From WLMZ01 sp038227995 (GTDB lineage Bacteria; Actinomycetota; Acidimicrobiia; Acidimicrobiales; Ilumatobacteraceae): a stretch of 64,000 bases of DNA. The stretch covers positions 62,001-126,000 of the forward strand of contig JBBRPP010000011.1 of NCBI GenBank assembly GCA_038227995.1, in the 5' to 3' direction. This document shows, one piece after another, positions 52,560-61,372 of the stretch; within the stretch, counting starts at the first letter, position 1; each line of letters opens with the position of its first letter. A program made the translations under genes and the position numbers. The notes beneath the pieces are model-generated. The model made no database searches. It was not told the origin of the DNA and saw only the letters and a list, made by a program, of their open reading frames with translations.

Positions 52560-54718
52560 CGGAAGCGTCGACGGCTGTCGACCCACCCTCGCTTCGGCGC
52601 CTGGCCCAGCTCGACGAGCGTTGGATCAGGTCGGACGAAGTCTCGAAGACGTCCTCGAACGGTCCACGCAAGATGGGCTACCAGCCCGGTCTCGACGGGC
52701 TGCGCGCCCTCAGCGTGATCGCCGTGATGCTCTACCACGCGGGCTTCACATGGATGCCCGGGGGCTTCTTCGGCGTCGAGGTCTTCTTCGTCGTCTCCGG
52801 ATACCTGATCACCGCGTTGCTGATCGACGAGCGCGAGCAGCAACAGCGGGTCAGCCTGGAGAAGTTCTGGCTGCGACGCGCGCGGCGTTTGTTGCCCGCG
52901 CTGGCGACGATGCTGGTGACGATCTCGGTGTGGGCCGCGTTGTTCGGCACCAAGGCGCAGCAGTCGACGTTGAAGCGCGACCTGCCGTGGTCGATCTTCT
53001 ACGCCGGCAACTGGGGACAGATCCTCGGCAAGACGCCGTACTTCTCGCCGGTCGATCCATCGCTGGTGCGTCACCTGTGGTCGCTGGCCGTCGAAGAGCA
53101 GTGGTATCTCGTGTGGCCGTTGATCTTCGTGGTCGCGATGACGGTCGGCGCGGGCACGTTGAAGAGCCGAGGCATCACGTTCATCGGACTGTCGTTCGCG
53201 ATCATGATCACGACGTCGGCGCTCTACGGTCACGTGTCAACGAACGCGCTTTACCTCAGCACGTTCACGCGAGCCAGCGGTCTGCTGCTCGGTGCTGGCT
53301 GCGCGTTCATCTGGCGGCCGTGGAGGCTCGGCAACGCGTCGCAGGAGCGAGGCCGGATGCTCGATCCGATCGGCGGCGCCGCGCTGGCGATGCTCGGCTG
53401 CATCATGTGCGCGGCCGTCCTCACCGAGAGCTATGTCTACCGCTGGACGTTGGCGCTCGTGTCGATCCTGTCGATGGTCGTGATTGCCGCGGTGGTGTAC
53501 CCGGCATCGAATGGTCTGCGGGCGATCCTCGGCTGGCGACCGTTGGTCCAAATCGGGCGCCGGTCCTACGGGCTGTACCTGTGGCACTGGCCCATCTTCG
53601 TGATCGGTCACGTCTATCACTCGGGCAGTTGGAAACGGTTCGTCGTCGCGATGGTCGTCACGGCAGGCGTCACCGAGCTCTGTTTCCGCTACGTCGAGAC
53701 GCCGGTGCGCAAGGGATTCATCGGGTCGTGGTTGAAGGCGCAGCGGTCGGCCATGGGAGAGGATCGCGTCCGTCGCGTTCGTCGTTCGGCCTCGGCATTG
53801 TTCGCCGCCACCGCGATCGTGGTCGCGTTGCTGATCTTCTTCGTCTCGGTCGATCACTATGACCCGGCGATCGGTGGGGCCAACGTGCAGTTCGCACCGT
53901 CCAGCATTGCGGCAGCCACCGGCGCGTCGACAGGCGCCGCGACCGATGGTTCGACACTGTCCCCGGCAGGTGCCAGTGCCAGTGCCGATGCCGGTGCCGG
54001 TGCGGGTGCTGGTGCCGCAGCGCCGGCCGTTGTCGGACTGCCACGCCGCATCGTGGTCGTGGGTGACTCGCAGGCGCACTCGCTGGCTGCCAACCTGCCC
54101 GACGGCATCGCCTCGACGTTCACGATCACCGACGGCGGCATCGACGGCTGCGGCATCTATGACAGCGGCTCGGTCGTCACCCACCGCGCCGGCTTCGTGC
54201 GCTCGTTCACCGACTGCGTGGGCTGGCAGGACAAGTGGGCCGCGTCGGCGAAGGCTGCCAAGGCACAGGTCGCGCTCGTCGTGATTGGTGCGTGGGACGT
54301 GTTCACGATGAAGATGCCCGACCAGACGCTGGTCTTCACGTCACCCGAAGCCGACACGTACTGGCTGGCGCAACTGCAGAAGGGCATCGACGTCCTGAAG
54401 GCCACCGGTGCGCAGGTTGCGCTGCTGGAGGTTGCGTGCTTCCGGCCGAAGGACGTGCCCGGCGCCGGCGTCCCGGCGCTGCCAGAACGCGCCCAGGATT
54501 GGCGTACCCAGCACGTCAACGTGCTTTTGCAGAAGGCCGCTGCCGCCGACCCGACCCACGTCTCGTTCGTCAAGGGCCCCACGCAGTGGTGCCAGGACAA
54601 GAAGATCAGCGTCGATCCCAAGTACCGCTGGGACGGCGTGCACGTCTACAAACCCGGCGCCAACCTGATCTACGAAGCGATCACCCCGGCCGTCCTCGCC
54701 CTCCCCGTCAGCCCGTGA
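52556..54718 (+). CDS. OafA/YrhL-type acyltransferase with SGNH domain
   Basis: A 720-residue membrane enzyme. An acyltransferase-3 domain of about ten helices (about residues 40-425) has YQPGLDGLRALSVIAVMLYH with the catalytic His, GVEVFFVVSGYLIT and HLWSLAVEEQWYLVWP. A membrane helix near 430-450 and an Ala/Gly/Ser linker follow. The extracytoplasmic SGNH domain begins at VVVGDSQAHSLAANLPD and ends at RWDGVHVYKPGANL with the Asp-His pair. The two domains pass an acyl group across the membrane and onto a sugar or wall polymer. It is coupled to the MFS gene; the acceptor is unknown. Confidence 0.92.
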   Translation: MTEASTAVDPPSLRRLAQLDERWIRSDEVSKTSSNGPRKMGYQPGLDGLRALSVIAVMLYHAGFTWMPGGFFGVEVFFVVSGYLITALLIDEREQQQRVSLEKFWLRRARRLLPALATMLVTISVWAALFGTKAQQSTLKRDLPWSIFYAGNWGQILGKTPYFSPVDPSLVRHLWSLAVEEQWYLVWPLIFVVAMTVGAGTLKSRGITFIGLSFAIMITTSALYGHVSTNALYLSTFTRASGLLLGAGCAFIWRPWRLGNASQERGRMLDPIGGAALAMLGCIMCAAVLTESYVYRWTLALVSILSMVVIAAVVYPASNGLRAILGWRPLVQIGRRSYGLYLWHWPIFVIGHVYHSGSWKRFVVAMVVTAGVTELCFRYVETPVRKGFIGSWLKAQRSAMGEDRVRRVRRSASALFAATAIVVALLIFFVSVDHYDPAIGGANVQFAPSSIAAATGASTGAATDGSTLSPAGASASADAGAGAGAGAAAPAVVGLPRRIVVVGDSQAHSLAANLPDGIASTFTITDGGIDGCGIYDSGSVVTHRAGFVRSFTDCVGWQDKWAASAKAAKAQVALVVIGAWDVFTMKMPDQTLVFTSPEADTYWLAQLQKGIDVLKATGAQVALLEVACFRPKDVPGAGVPALPERAQDWRTQHVNVLLQKAAAADPTHVSFVKGPTQWCQDKKISVDPKYRWDGVHVYKPGANLIYEAITPAVLALPVSP

Positions 54719-54721
54719 GCA

Positions 54722-54766
54722 ACTGATCCCATTTTTCGACCGCAGCGGTCGAAAAACCGGATCAGT
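54722..54766. repeat. CTGATC-ended palindrome, copy 2 (bidirectional terminator candidate)
   Basis: ACTGATC (54722-54728) and GATCAGT (54760-54766) are outer arms; TTTTTCGACCG (54732-54742) and CGGTCGAAAAA (54746-54756) are inner arms. It fills the gap between two convergent genes and supplies the stop codon of the amidohydrolase. The inner arms are identical to those at 43568-43592. Confidence 0.75.
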
Positions 54767-55940
54767 ATGCGCTGAGGGTCGTGAGGTCGCGGCGTTGGAA
54801 GAGCTCGGCGAAGTTCGCGCTGTAGAACTTGGTGCGGGTCGCATCGTCCACCGTCTGCATCGTGGATTCGAACTTGGCGATCGGGTCGCGGGTGCCCTCG
54901 GGGTGCGGGTAGTCGCTGCTGAACATGAACAGGTCGTCGCCGCCCTGCTCGATGATCCATCCGGCTGACTCGGTAGGGAACGGGGTGAACCGCAACTGGC
55001 GCTGCACGTACTCACGCGGCGTCAGTGGCATCTGCCCGATCGCGGGCTCGGTCTTGCGGAACGTGCGCGGAATCGCATCGAGGCGCATCAACCACGGGAT
55101 CACCCACAGCGCGCCTTCCTCGACAGAAGCGCCGCGCAGATCGGGGAACTTCTCGAGAATGCCGTCGAGCACCATCGAGCCCCAGAACACCTCGGTGCGC
55201 TGATGGATTGCGAGGAAGTCCTTGGCTCGTGTGTTCTCGCCACCACCGAGGAAGTCGGTGACGCGCATGCCGTTGTCGTGGAAGCCGCGCTGCACCGGGT
55301 TGCCGCCGCCGCCGATGTGCGTCAGCACCGGGATGCCGTGCTCTTCGAGCAACGCCCACAGCGGATGGTGGTCAGGATGCGTCGGCGACACGACGCCGCG
55401 CGGCAACGAGCTGAACACCTGCATCGCGGCGATGCCTTCGTCGATCGCGCGGCGCGCTGATTCGATCGTGCGCTCGGGCGAACCCCACGGGATCGTGCCG
55501 ACCGCGAGCAGTCGCGGATCGTCGGCGCAGAACGCGGCCATCGCCCGATTCAACGCGTCGGTGCCGCCGTAGAGGAGGTCGAGATCGGTGGACGAGAACT
55601 GGCTGCCGGCGAACGTCGGGAACACCAGCTGCGCATCGAAGCCCAACGAGTCGAGCACGGCGCTGCGCTCGGCCGAATCGAACGCGCCGATGGCGTCCCA
55701 GCCCTTCGGCCCGAGCAGTTCCATCGGATCCATGTCGGCGACAGCGACACCTCCGTCACCACCGGCGTTGCGCGCGGCCGCTCGCGCCACGGCGCGATCT
55801 GCCATCGCTCCTGCCGCGCCGAGATACAGCGGTCGCAACTTCTCGCGCGTCGCGGTGTCGGCGAAACCTTCCAGCCAGTCGGGCAGCTCCATGATGTGGC
55901 TGTCCGCGTCGTAGATCGGATGACGGTCGGCGTATGTCAT
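54762..55940 (-). CDS. amidohydrolase-2 family metal-dependent hydrolase
   Basis: A 392-residue TIM-barrel hydrolase of the ACMSD/amidohydro_2 group. N-terminal YDADSHIMELPDW carries the first metal-binding residues (D.H-like), later HIGGGGNPVQRG supplies a His, and FMFSSDYPHPEGTRDPI near the end gives the conserved Asp. Enzymes of this group hydrolyse or decarboxylate aromatic or cyclic acids; the substrate here is unknown. Its last codon overlaps the palindrome at 54722-54766, and another palindrome lies just upstream of its start. Confidence 0.9.
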   Translation of the reverse strand: MTYADRHPIYDADSHIMELPDWLEGFADTATREKLRPLYLGAAGAMADRAVARAAARNAGGDGGVAVADMDPMELLGPKGWDAIGAFDSAERSAVLDSLGFDAQLVFPTFAGSQFSSTDLDLLYGGTDALNRAMAAFCADDPRLLAVGTIPWGSPERTIESARRAIDEGIAAMQVFSSLPRGVVSPTHPDHHPLWALLEEHGIPVLTHIGGGGNPVQRGFHDNGMRVTDFLGGGENTRAKDFLAIHQRTEVFWGSMVLDGILEKFPDLRGASVEEGALWVIPWLMRLDAIPRTFRKTEPAIGQMPLTPREYVQRQLRFTPFPTESAGWIIEQGGDDLFMFSSDYPHPEGTRDPIAKFESTMQTVDDATRTKFYSANFAELFQRRDLTTLSAY

Positions 55941-55949
55941 CGCGTCATT

Positions 55950-55992
55950 CTGATCCTGTTCCCGCTCGTGTACCGAGCCGGAACAGGATCAG
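55950..55992. repeat. CTGATC-ended palindrome, copy 3
   Basis: CTGATCCTGTTCCCGCTCG (55950-55968), loop TGTAC, then CGAGCCGGAACAGGATCAG (55974-55992): 19-bp arms with one mismatch. The outer CTGATCCTG and the flanking GATCAGTTCGG match copy 1, but the inner stem is different. It lies downstream of the large lipoprotein gene. Confidence 0.7.
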
Positions 55993-56009
55993 TTCGGGGT
56001 GGGTGCGAG

Positions 56010-58157
56010 TCAGCCGCTGTTGGCGGCGGTGCACGCCTGCGCGTTGCACACGTCGACGAGCGTGTTGTCGAACAGGAACGACGCCTTCTGCTTGCGCACG
56101 GCAGGGTCGGCGCGTGGATCTTCGTGAGGATCGCGGCCTGTTGTCGGCGGATGCGGCTCGAGCGGAATCGGGTCGCTGCCGCTGTCCCACACGATGATGC
56201 CCGACCCATCGCTGGGGTACTTCAACGTGTCGAGGCCCCAGCCCGGATCGACCTCTTCGCTGCGGCCGGTCGCCGTCACCGGCCGGCTGATCGGCACGCC
56301 GAACGTGCGCGCCGCCACCATCGCCGACAGCTCGCTGACCTGCCAGTCACCGAACGCGACGTCCATCAACACGATCTTGGCCGTCGTGCCCTCGTACGGA
56401 TTCTTGGTGACGTGCTGGGCATAGCCGCCGCCCTCGCCGCGGTCCCACAGCATCTGCAGCAACTGGATGTCGATGTCGCGATCGAGATCGTTCGGGTACG
56501 CCGGCTTGAACACCGCTTCGTACTCGGCGAAGTCCACGCTGCGGGGCAGCAGCAGGCTGTAGTTGATGCCGGGCACGCCCAGCACGGCACGGTGGATGTC
56601 CGGCGACACGGCCGCGAGCATGACGCCCATGATGCCGCCCTGGCTGTTGCCGTCGTAGTTCAAGATGCTGGTGTCGATCATCGACGAGCCGTCGGCGCGG
56701 GTGAACTCGGGCATCGACGACAGCCCGCCGTTCTTGGTCATCAGGCGGCCGAGCACGATCATGTTGAGCACGCCCTGCTGCAGCCGATCGGCGACCGTCG
56801 GGAAGTTGCTGATCTCGCCCAGCGTCGTCACCGCGTTGGCGACGTCCTCGTCGCTGAGGCCGGCCCACTTCGTCGCGCAGAAGACGATGTTGGATTCGTT
56901 GGCGAACGCGCGCACGTTGCCGGCGCTGATTTCGGTGTCCTCGCCCAGCAGCCCGTGGCCGTACTCGACGAGATGCGCAGGAGTCGTGGCCGTCATGGTC
57001 GCGGTCGAGATGTTGCAGACGAAGCCGACCTGGATCGTGCCGTTCGGAACCGGTAGCGCGTCGACGTCTTTCGAATCGCCGTAGTTGAGGCGATTGCCGG
57101 GACTGGCGTCGTTGGTCATGAAGTTGGGGACGGTGTAAGTGCCCTTGATCTGCAACGCGATGTTGTCGTCGCTCGCGGCGTCGCGTGATGTGACGGTGAA
57201 TGCCGGGGCCGCATCGCCGAGGGCCTTCAGCGCTTGATCGCGGATGCTCAACATCCGCTCGCTGAGGTTGCGTTCGCTGGCGACGGTGAAGTCCCACGCG
57301 AGGTAGAGGTCCTTGCGATCGACGCCGGCTTTGGCGAGGTCGGCGAAGTCCTGCTCCATCGCCGGCCGGCGCGCCTCGAGCGCATCGTCGGCGAGGCGAT
57401 CGCGGAAGGCGCGGAAGACGACACCCGGGGCGATGTCCGCGCCCGACGCGTCCTTCATCCCGCGTAGCGCGATGACGAAGTGATGGCCCTCGGTGAGCGA
57501 GACGGCGGGATGGATGACAAGCAGCCGATCAGCATCACTCGCAGCCTTCACGTCGGGCTCGGCCCACAACGCGACTCGCGCGCCGGTGTCGGCGTCGATC
57601 AGCACGACGGTCGCATCGGCGGCCAGCGACGACAGCAGATCGGTCCACGACGGCAGCTTCGACTGCTTCGCATCGAGACCCGGGACGTAGGTGAGCAGTG
57701 TGCTGTCGGGGCTGAAACCGTCGTTGCGGTTCCACTCGGTGAAGTCGATGGGAACGCCCTTGGCGTTCTTGCCGCCGCTGCCGGGCGCGAAGTCGACCCG
57801 CAGCTTGGTGTCACTCGCGGTGTCGGCCTTCGTGTAAGCGTTGCTGGGGAACGGCAGCAGGCATGCGCGCGTGTCCAGCGGATCGCAGCCGGCGACGTTC
57901 GCGGCAAGCGCGGTGTCGAGCGCATCCTTGGTCGCCGCGTCAGGCGCAACCGGCGACGTGTCGGCCACCGTGGTGGTCGGAGCTTCCGTGGTGGTCGCAG
58001 CCGCGGAGGTCGTCGTCTCGCCTGCTGCTGCTGCCGTCGTGGTCGTTGCCGCGGCTGTCGTCGTTGCCGCCTTGTTGTCGCTGCTACAGGCGCCCGCGAT
58101 CAACGCCAGCGCAACGGCGCCCGCGGCCCAGCGAAACCTTCTCCGAGTGATCCCCAT
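56010..58157 (-). CDS. large lipoprotein with alpha/beta-hydrolase-like domain
   Basis: A 715-residue exported lipoprotein: AAGAVALALIAGACSSDNK is the lipobox, followed by a Thr/Ala-rich linker (about 25-75). The mature part begins PFPSNAYTKADTASDTKLRV and contains a probable nucleophile elbow YDGNSQGGIMGVML (Ser in GNSQGG) in an alpha/beta-hydrolase-like context, with HGLLGEDTEISAGNVRAFA before it. It may be a cell-surface esterase or depolymerase. ATG 58157 has GGGGG about six bases upstream; a TTG at 58160 is directly before it. Confidence 0.82.
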   Translation of the reverse strand: MGITRRRFRWAAGAVALALIAGACSSDNKAATTTAAATTTTAAAAGETTTSAAATTTEAPTTTVADTSPVAPDAATKDALDTALAANVAGCDPLDTRACLLPFPSNAYTKADTASDTKLRVDFAPGSGGKNAKGVPIDFTEWNRNDGFSPDSTLLTYVPGLDAKQSKLPSWTDLLSSLAADATVVLIDADTGARVALWAEPDVKAASDADRLLVIHPAVSLTEGHHFVIALRGMKDASGADIAPGVVFRAFRDRLADDALEARRPAMEQDFADLAKAGVDRKDLYLAWDFTVASERNLSERMLSIRDQALKALGDAAPAFTVTSRDAASDDNIALQIKGTYTVPNFMTNDASPGNRLNYGDSKDVDALPVPNGTIQVGFVCNISTATMTATTPAHLVEYGHGLLGEDTEISAGNVRAFANESNIVFCATKWAGLSDEDVANAVTTLGEISNFPTVADRLQQGVLNMIVLGRLMTKNGGLSSMPEFTRADGSSMIDTSILNYDGNSQGGIMGVMLAAVSPDIHRAVLGVPGINYSLLLPRSVDFAEYEAVFKPAYPNDLDRDIDIQLLQMLWDRGEGGGYAQHVTKNPYEGTTAKIVLMDVAFGDWQVSELSAMVAARTFGVPISRPVTATGRSEEVDPGWGLDTLKYPSDGSGIIVWDSGSDPIPLEPHPPTTGRDPHEDPRADPAVRKQKASFLFDNTLVDVCNAQACTAANSG

Positions 58158-58272
58158 CAACTGCCCCCAGTGTCATGCGATGCGGGTTCACTCTCGCACA
58201 CTGCGGCGGTTCGCAGCGCGGTTGGACACGCCGCGAACGATCGTGCCGGGATTTCTCGAACCGCGTTGTTCC

Positions 58273-58296
58273 GTAGGTTACCCGATGGTAACTTAC
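58273..58296. promoter_or_regulatory. 24-bp operator-like palindrome before acyl-CoA dehydrogenase
   Basis: GTAGGTTACC, CGAT, GGTAACTTAC: ten-base arms with one mismatch and a perfect GTTACC-CGAT-GGTAAC centre. It overlaps TAACTT (58289-58294), which is seven bases before ATG 58302 and so is the likely -10. Binding of a TetR-type repressor here would block transcription; many acyl-CoA dehydrogenase genes are controlled by such regulators. Confidence 0.65.
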
Positions 58297-58301
58297 GAAT
58301 C

Positions 58302-59516
58302 ATGACTGAGTTCTCGCTCACCCTCAACGACGACCAACTGCAGATCCAATCGTGGGTCCACGAGTTCGCTGCCGACGTGATTCGTCCGGCCGCACACGAG
58401 TGGGACGAGCGCGAAGAGTTCCCGTGGCCCGTTGTGCAAGAAGCCGCCAAGAACGGTCTGTACGGCGTCGACTTCCTCATGAACGCGATGAGCGACACCA
58501 GCGGCCTCACCCTGCCGGTCGCGATCGAAGAGATCTTCTGGGGCGACGCCGGCATCGGCATGGCGATCATGGGCTCGGCGCTGGCCGCGGCCGGCATCTC
58601 CGGCAACGGCACCCCCGAGCAAGTGATCGAGTGGGTTCCGCAGTGCTACGGCACGCCCGATGATGTGAAGCTCGGCGCGTTCTGCGTGAGCGAGCCCGAC
58701 GCGGGCAGCGACGTGTCGTCACTGCGCACGCGTGCGGTGTACGACGAAGCCAATGACGAGTGGGTGCTCAACGGCACGAAGGCGTGGATCACGAACGGTG
58801 GCATCGCCGACGTGCACGTGGTCGTCGCTGCCGTCGATCCGGAACTGAAGGGTCGCGGCCAGGCCAGCTTCATCGTGCCGTCCGGTACCAAAGGCATCAG
58901 CCAGGGCCAGAAGTACAAGAAGCACGGCATCCGCGCATCGCACACGGCCGAGGTCGTGCTGGATGATGTTCGCATCCCGGGCAACCTGTTGCTCGGTGGC
59001 AAGGAGAAACTCGACGCCAAGTTGGCGCGTGCCCGCGAGCGCGACCACAGCGGCGAGAAGCAGCCGGCGATGGCGACGTTCGAATCCACTCGCCCGTCCG
59101 TCGGCGCCCAGGCGCTGGGTGTCGCTCGAGCCGCGTACGAGTACGCGCTCGACTACGCCAAGGAGCGCCACGCGTTCGGCAAGCCGATCATCATGAACCA
59201 GGCGATCGCGTTCAAGCTCGCCAACATGGCCGTCGAGATCGACGCCAGCCGCCTGCTGATCTGGCGTGCCGCATGGCTGGCCCGTAACGGCGGCTTCAAG
59301 AATGGCGAAGGCTCGATGAGCAAGTACAAGGCCAGCGAGACCGCGGTCCGCGTCACCGAAGATGCGATCCAGATCCTCGGCGGCTACGGCTACACCCGCG
59401 AGTACCCCGTCGAGCGCTGGCACCGCGATGCCAAGATCCACACGATCTTCGAAGGCACGAGCGAGATCCAGCAGCTGGTGATCGCAAGGGCGATCAGCGG
59501 CCTGCGTATCGAGTAA
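58302..59516 (+). CDS. acyl-CoA dehydrogenase
   Basis: A 404-residue flavoenzyme that introduces the alpha-beta double bond into acyl-CoA during beta-oxidation or related degradation. The FAD-binding segments FCVSEPDAGSDVSSLRTRA and WVLNGTKAWITNGG are present, as are ARAAYEYALDYAKERHAFGK and the C-terminal QILGGYGYTREYPVERWHRD and IFEGTSEIQQLVIARAI. The catalytic Glu is expected in the C-terminal domain. It starts just after the operator-like palindrome, and TAACTT seven bases upstream implies a leaderless message. Confidence 0.95.
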   Translation: MTEFSLTLNDDQLQIQSWVHEFAADVIRPAAHEWDEREEFPWPVVQEAAKNGLYGVDFLMNAMSDTSGLTLPVAIEEIFWGDAGIGMAIMGSALAAAGISGNGTPEQVIEWVPQCYGTPDDVKLGAFCVSEPDAGSDVSSLRTRAVYDEANDEWVLNGTKAWITNGGIADVHVVVAAVDPELKGRGQASFIVPSGTKGISQGQKYKKHGIRASHTAEVVLDDVRIPGNLLLGGKEKLDAKLARARERDHSGEKQPAMATFESTRPSVGAQALGVARAAYEYALDYAKERHAFGKPIIMNQAIAFKLANMAVEIDASRLLIWRAAWLARNGGFKNGEGSMSKYKASETAVRVTEDAIQILGGYGYTREYPVERWHRDAKIHTIFEGTSEIQQLVIARAISGLRIE

Positions 59517-59592
59517 TTCCGGCGCGAGAGCTCGCTCGGCGCATAGGCAAATGGATCTGGACGCGTTCCCACCAGCGGTTACGTGACGCGCC

Positions 59593-59609
59593 GGATGCGC
59601 CGCTCGGCG
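59593..59609. repeat. 17-bp GC-rich repeat, left of TA pair
   Basis: GGATGCGCCGCTCGGCG, nearly identical (16 of 17) to 60317-60333. The two copies frame the toxin-antitoxin pair at a distance of 724 bp. The 233-bp stretch 59517-59749 that contains it has no recognised gene. Confidence 0.5.
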
Positions 59610-59749
59610 TGGTGCAACGCGGCGGTGGTTGGCATCGTTCTGTGCTGCGCGATCTGAGCGGCCGATGAACGGCGACGACAGCACGCCCCGGATCGGCCGT
59701 TGTTGAAACCTGGTTGTCCGGCCACGACAGCCGTGGCACAATTGTAGCC

Positions 59750-60028
59750 ATGAGCACCGAAGCACTTCGAACGGTCAAGGATCGTTTCTCCGAATACGTC
59801 GACCGAGTCGAGAACGAACATGAACGCGTCGTCGTCACGCGCAACGGTCGGCCAGCGATCGTGCTCATCAGCACCGATGACCTGGCCAGCCTCGAAGAGA
59901 CGATCTCGGTGCTCAGCGACACCGACGCGGTCCGGGCGTTGCAGGCGGCCGAGGCCGCAGTTGCGGCCGGTGATGTCGTGCGCGGAGTCGATGCCGTTCG
60001 AGCCCTTCGCCCCTCGAGACAGCGTTGA
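59750..60028 (+). CDS. Phd/YefM-type antitoxin
   Basis: A 92-residue antitoxin with the Phd/YefM N-terminal DNA-binding fold: LRTVKDRFSEYVDRVENEHE, VVVTRNGRPAIVLISTDDLASLEET. The C-terminal helix (about residues 50-92) should wrap the toxin. Such antitoxins neutralise the partner and repress their own operon. ATG 59750 was chosen; CACAAT is seven bases upstream and suggests a leaderless start. It overlaps the toxin by four bases (TTGA). Confidence 0.93.
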   Translation: MSTEALRTVKDRFSEYVDRVENEHERVVVTRNGRPAIVLISTDDLASLEETISVLSDTDAVRALQAAEAAVAAGDVVRGVDAVRALRPSRQR

Positions 60029-60300
60029 CGTTGTCCGGCTACGACCTGGTCGTCGCCGGTCCGGCCGCACGCGCGATCGGCGAGGAGCTACCCGAAAGCG
60101 TCGCCGCCGCAGTGATCGACTTCATCACCGGGTCCCTTCTCGAAAACACACAGCGAGTCGGCCGTGAACTCCGCAACGAACTCGCCGGCATCCACAGTGC
60201 GCGACGCGGCACTTTCCGCATCCTTTACCGCATCAACGAAGAACAGCGCGAAGTCACCATCCTCCGGGTCGATCACCGACGGGATGTGTACCGAACCTGA
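60025..60300 (+). CDS. RelE/ParE-type toxin
   Basis: A 91-residue protein of the RelE fold: YDLVVAGPAARAIGEELPES, then ELRNELAGIHSARRGTFRILYRINEEQREVTILRVDHRRDVYR. The conserved Arg and Tyr positions (RGTFRILYRI, HRRDVYR) are those of ribosome-dependent mRNA endonucleases, although ParE-type action cannot be excluded. TTG start overlapping the antitoxin stop. Confidence 0.92.
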   Translation: MTLSGYDLVVAGPAARAIGEELPESVAAAVIDFITGSLLENTQRVGRELRNELAGIHSARRGTFRILYRINEEQREVTILRVDHRRDVYRT

Positions 60301-60316
60301 CCACGACGCCTGGCGC

Positions 60317-60333
60317 GGATGCGCCGTTCGGCG
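60317..60333. repeat. 17-bp GC-rich repeat, right of TA pair
   Basis: GGATGCGCCGTTCGGCG matches 59593-59609 at 16 of 17 bases and sits inside the perfect palindrome GCGCCG-TT-CGGCGC. It begins 16 bp after the toxin stop. Confidence 0.5.
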
Positions 60334-60490
60334 CCGCGGCGGGTTCGGTCGTGCGGAGTGCGCGTTATGCGCTGCCTCGGCATAACTCGGGGCACCTGAG
60401 AGGGACCCGATACGTGGTCCAGTTGCGTACGACGCTGGCCGAATTCCGTACACGCACAACTCCGTCGGGTCTCGCTGACAGACTTGATCG

Positions 60491-61372
60491 GTGTCAGACC
60501 TCGATCTCTTAGCGGAGGCGGTTGTACGAATGCGTGCGGTCGCAACCGGGGCCGACGCAACGTTTGAGCCGAGCCCTGAGAACATTCCGAGACTGTTGGT
60601 AGCCGCTGGCTTGGCGCACGTGGCGAGTCTGGTCGATGGTGTGCGCCGAGAGTTCGGGGCAGGCAGGGCGATCGGTACAGAGATTCTTGCGAGGGCCAAC
60701 ATGGAAGCCGTCGTTGCCACGATCTACCTCACGTTGGCACCAGCCGAGGCGACGGCCTATCTCCGCGGCACGGCTGCGAGAAACCTCACGCGGACACAGC
60801 TCGAATTGGGCAGGCACGATGCAGCGGTCAGGCGCGAGTGGAAGCGGATCGAAACGGAGAACGAGCGGCGAAAACGCGACAACGCAGCGATACGCGCAAA
60901 GAACGAGAGGGAAGGAACAACGATTCCGCTTCGTCCTATGTTGGCCAAGCCATACGCCGTGCTCATGGAGTTTGATCAGGCGGACCTGATCTCCTCGTTG
61001 ATCGGAGATGACGACGAAGAATCACTGGAAGACTTCTCGATGAGCGCTGTCGTTGGACGTATCAAGGCGCTGACCTCAGGTACCCGGGACCCGTTGAACC
61101 TCTCCAACGTCTACAGCGGCGGTTACCGCATTCTGTCCTTGTACGCAGCGCACCCGTCTGCGATGCTTCTCGCCCGGTATGCGGACCTGTCCGGTCCGAC
61201 TTGGTCGGTCCGCCAGGAGCCGATTCCACCTCCGTCAGGCACGTTGCATCACACCCTGTTCATGGCGCTACTGGTCGCCGAGCGAGCAGCTCAGTTCTTC
61301 GGCGTAAACGCAAGCTGGTTTACCGAGCAGCTTCGACTGATGCCAGACCTCACAGGTGACGGTCCGGCGTAG
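60491..61372 (+). CDS. unrecognised protein, mostly helical (weak DUF5677-like pattern)
   Basis: A 293-residue protein with no confident family. The N-terminal half is helical (ARANMEAVVATIYLTLAPAE, then LELGRHDAAVRREWKRIETE, a charged coiled-coil-like stretch about residues 105-140). The C-terminal half has NLSNVYSGGYRILSLYAAHP and SGTLHHTLFMALLVAERAAQ. The pattern weakly recalls DUF5677-like helical proteins seen in defence and accessory loci. No signal peptide or membrane helix. The GTG start at 60491 is not supported by a Shine-Dalgarno. It lies between a toxin-antitoxin pair and another unknown gene. Confidence 0.65.
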   Translation: MSDLDLLAEAVVRMRAVATGADATFEPSPENIPRLLVAAGLAHVASLVDGVRREFGAGRAIGTEILARANMEAVVATIYLTLAPAEATAYLRGTAARNLTRTQLELGRHDAAVRREWKRIETENERRKRDNAAIRAKNEREGTTIPLRPMLAKPYAVLMEFDQADLISSLIGDDDEESLEDFSMSAVVGRIKALTSGTRDPLNLSNVYSGGYRILSLYAAHPSAMLLARYADLSGPTWSVRQEPIPPPSGTLHHTLFMALLVAERAAQFFGVNASWFTEQLRLMPDLTGDGPA

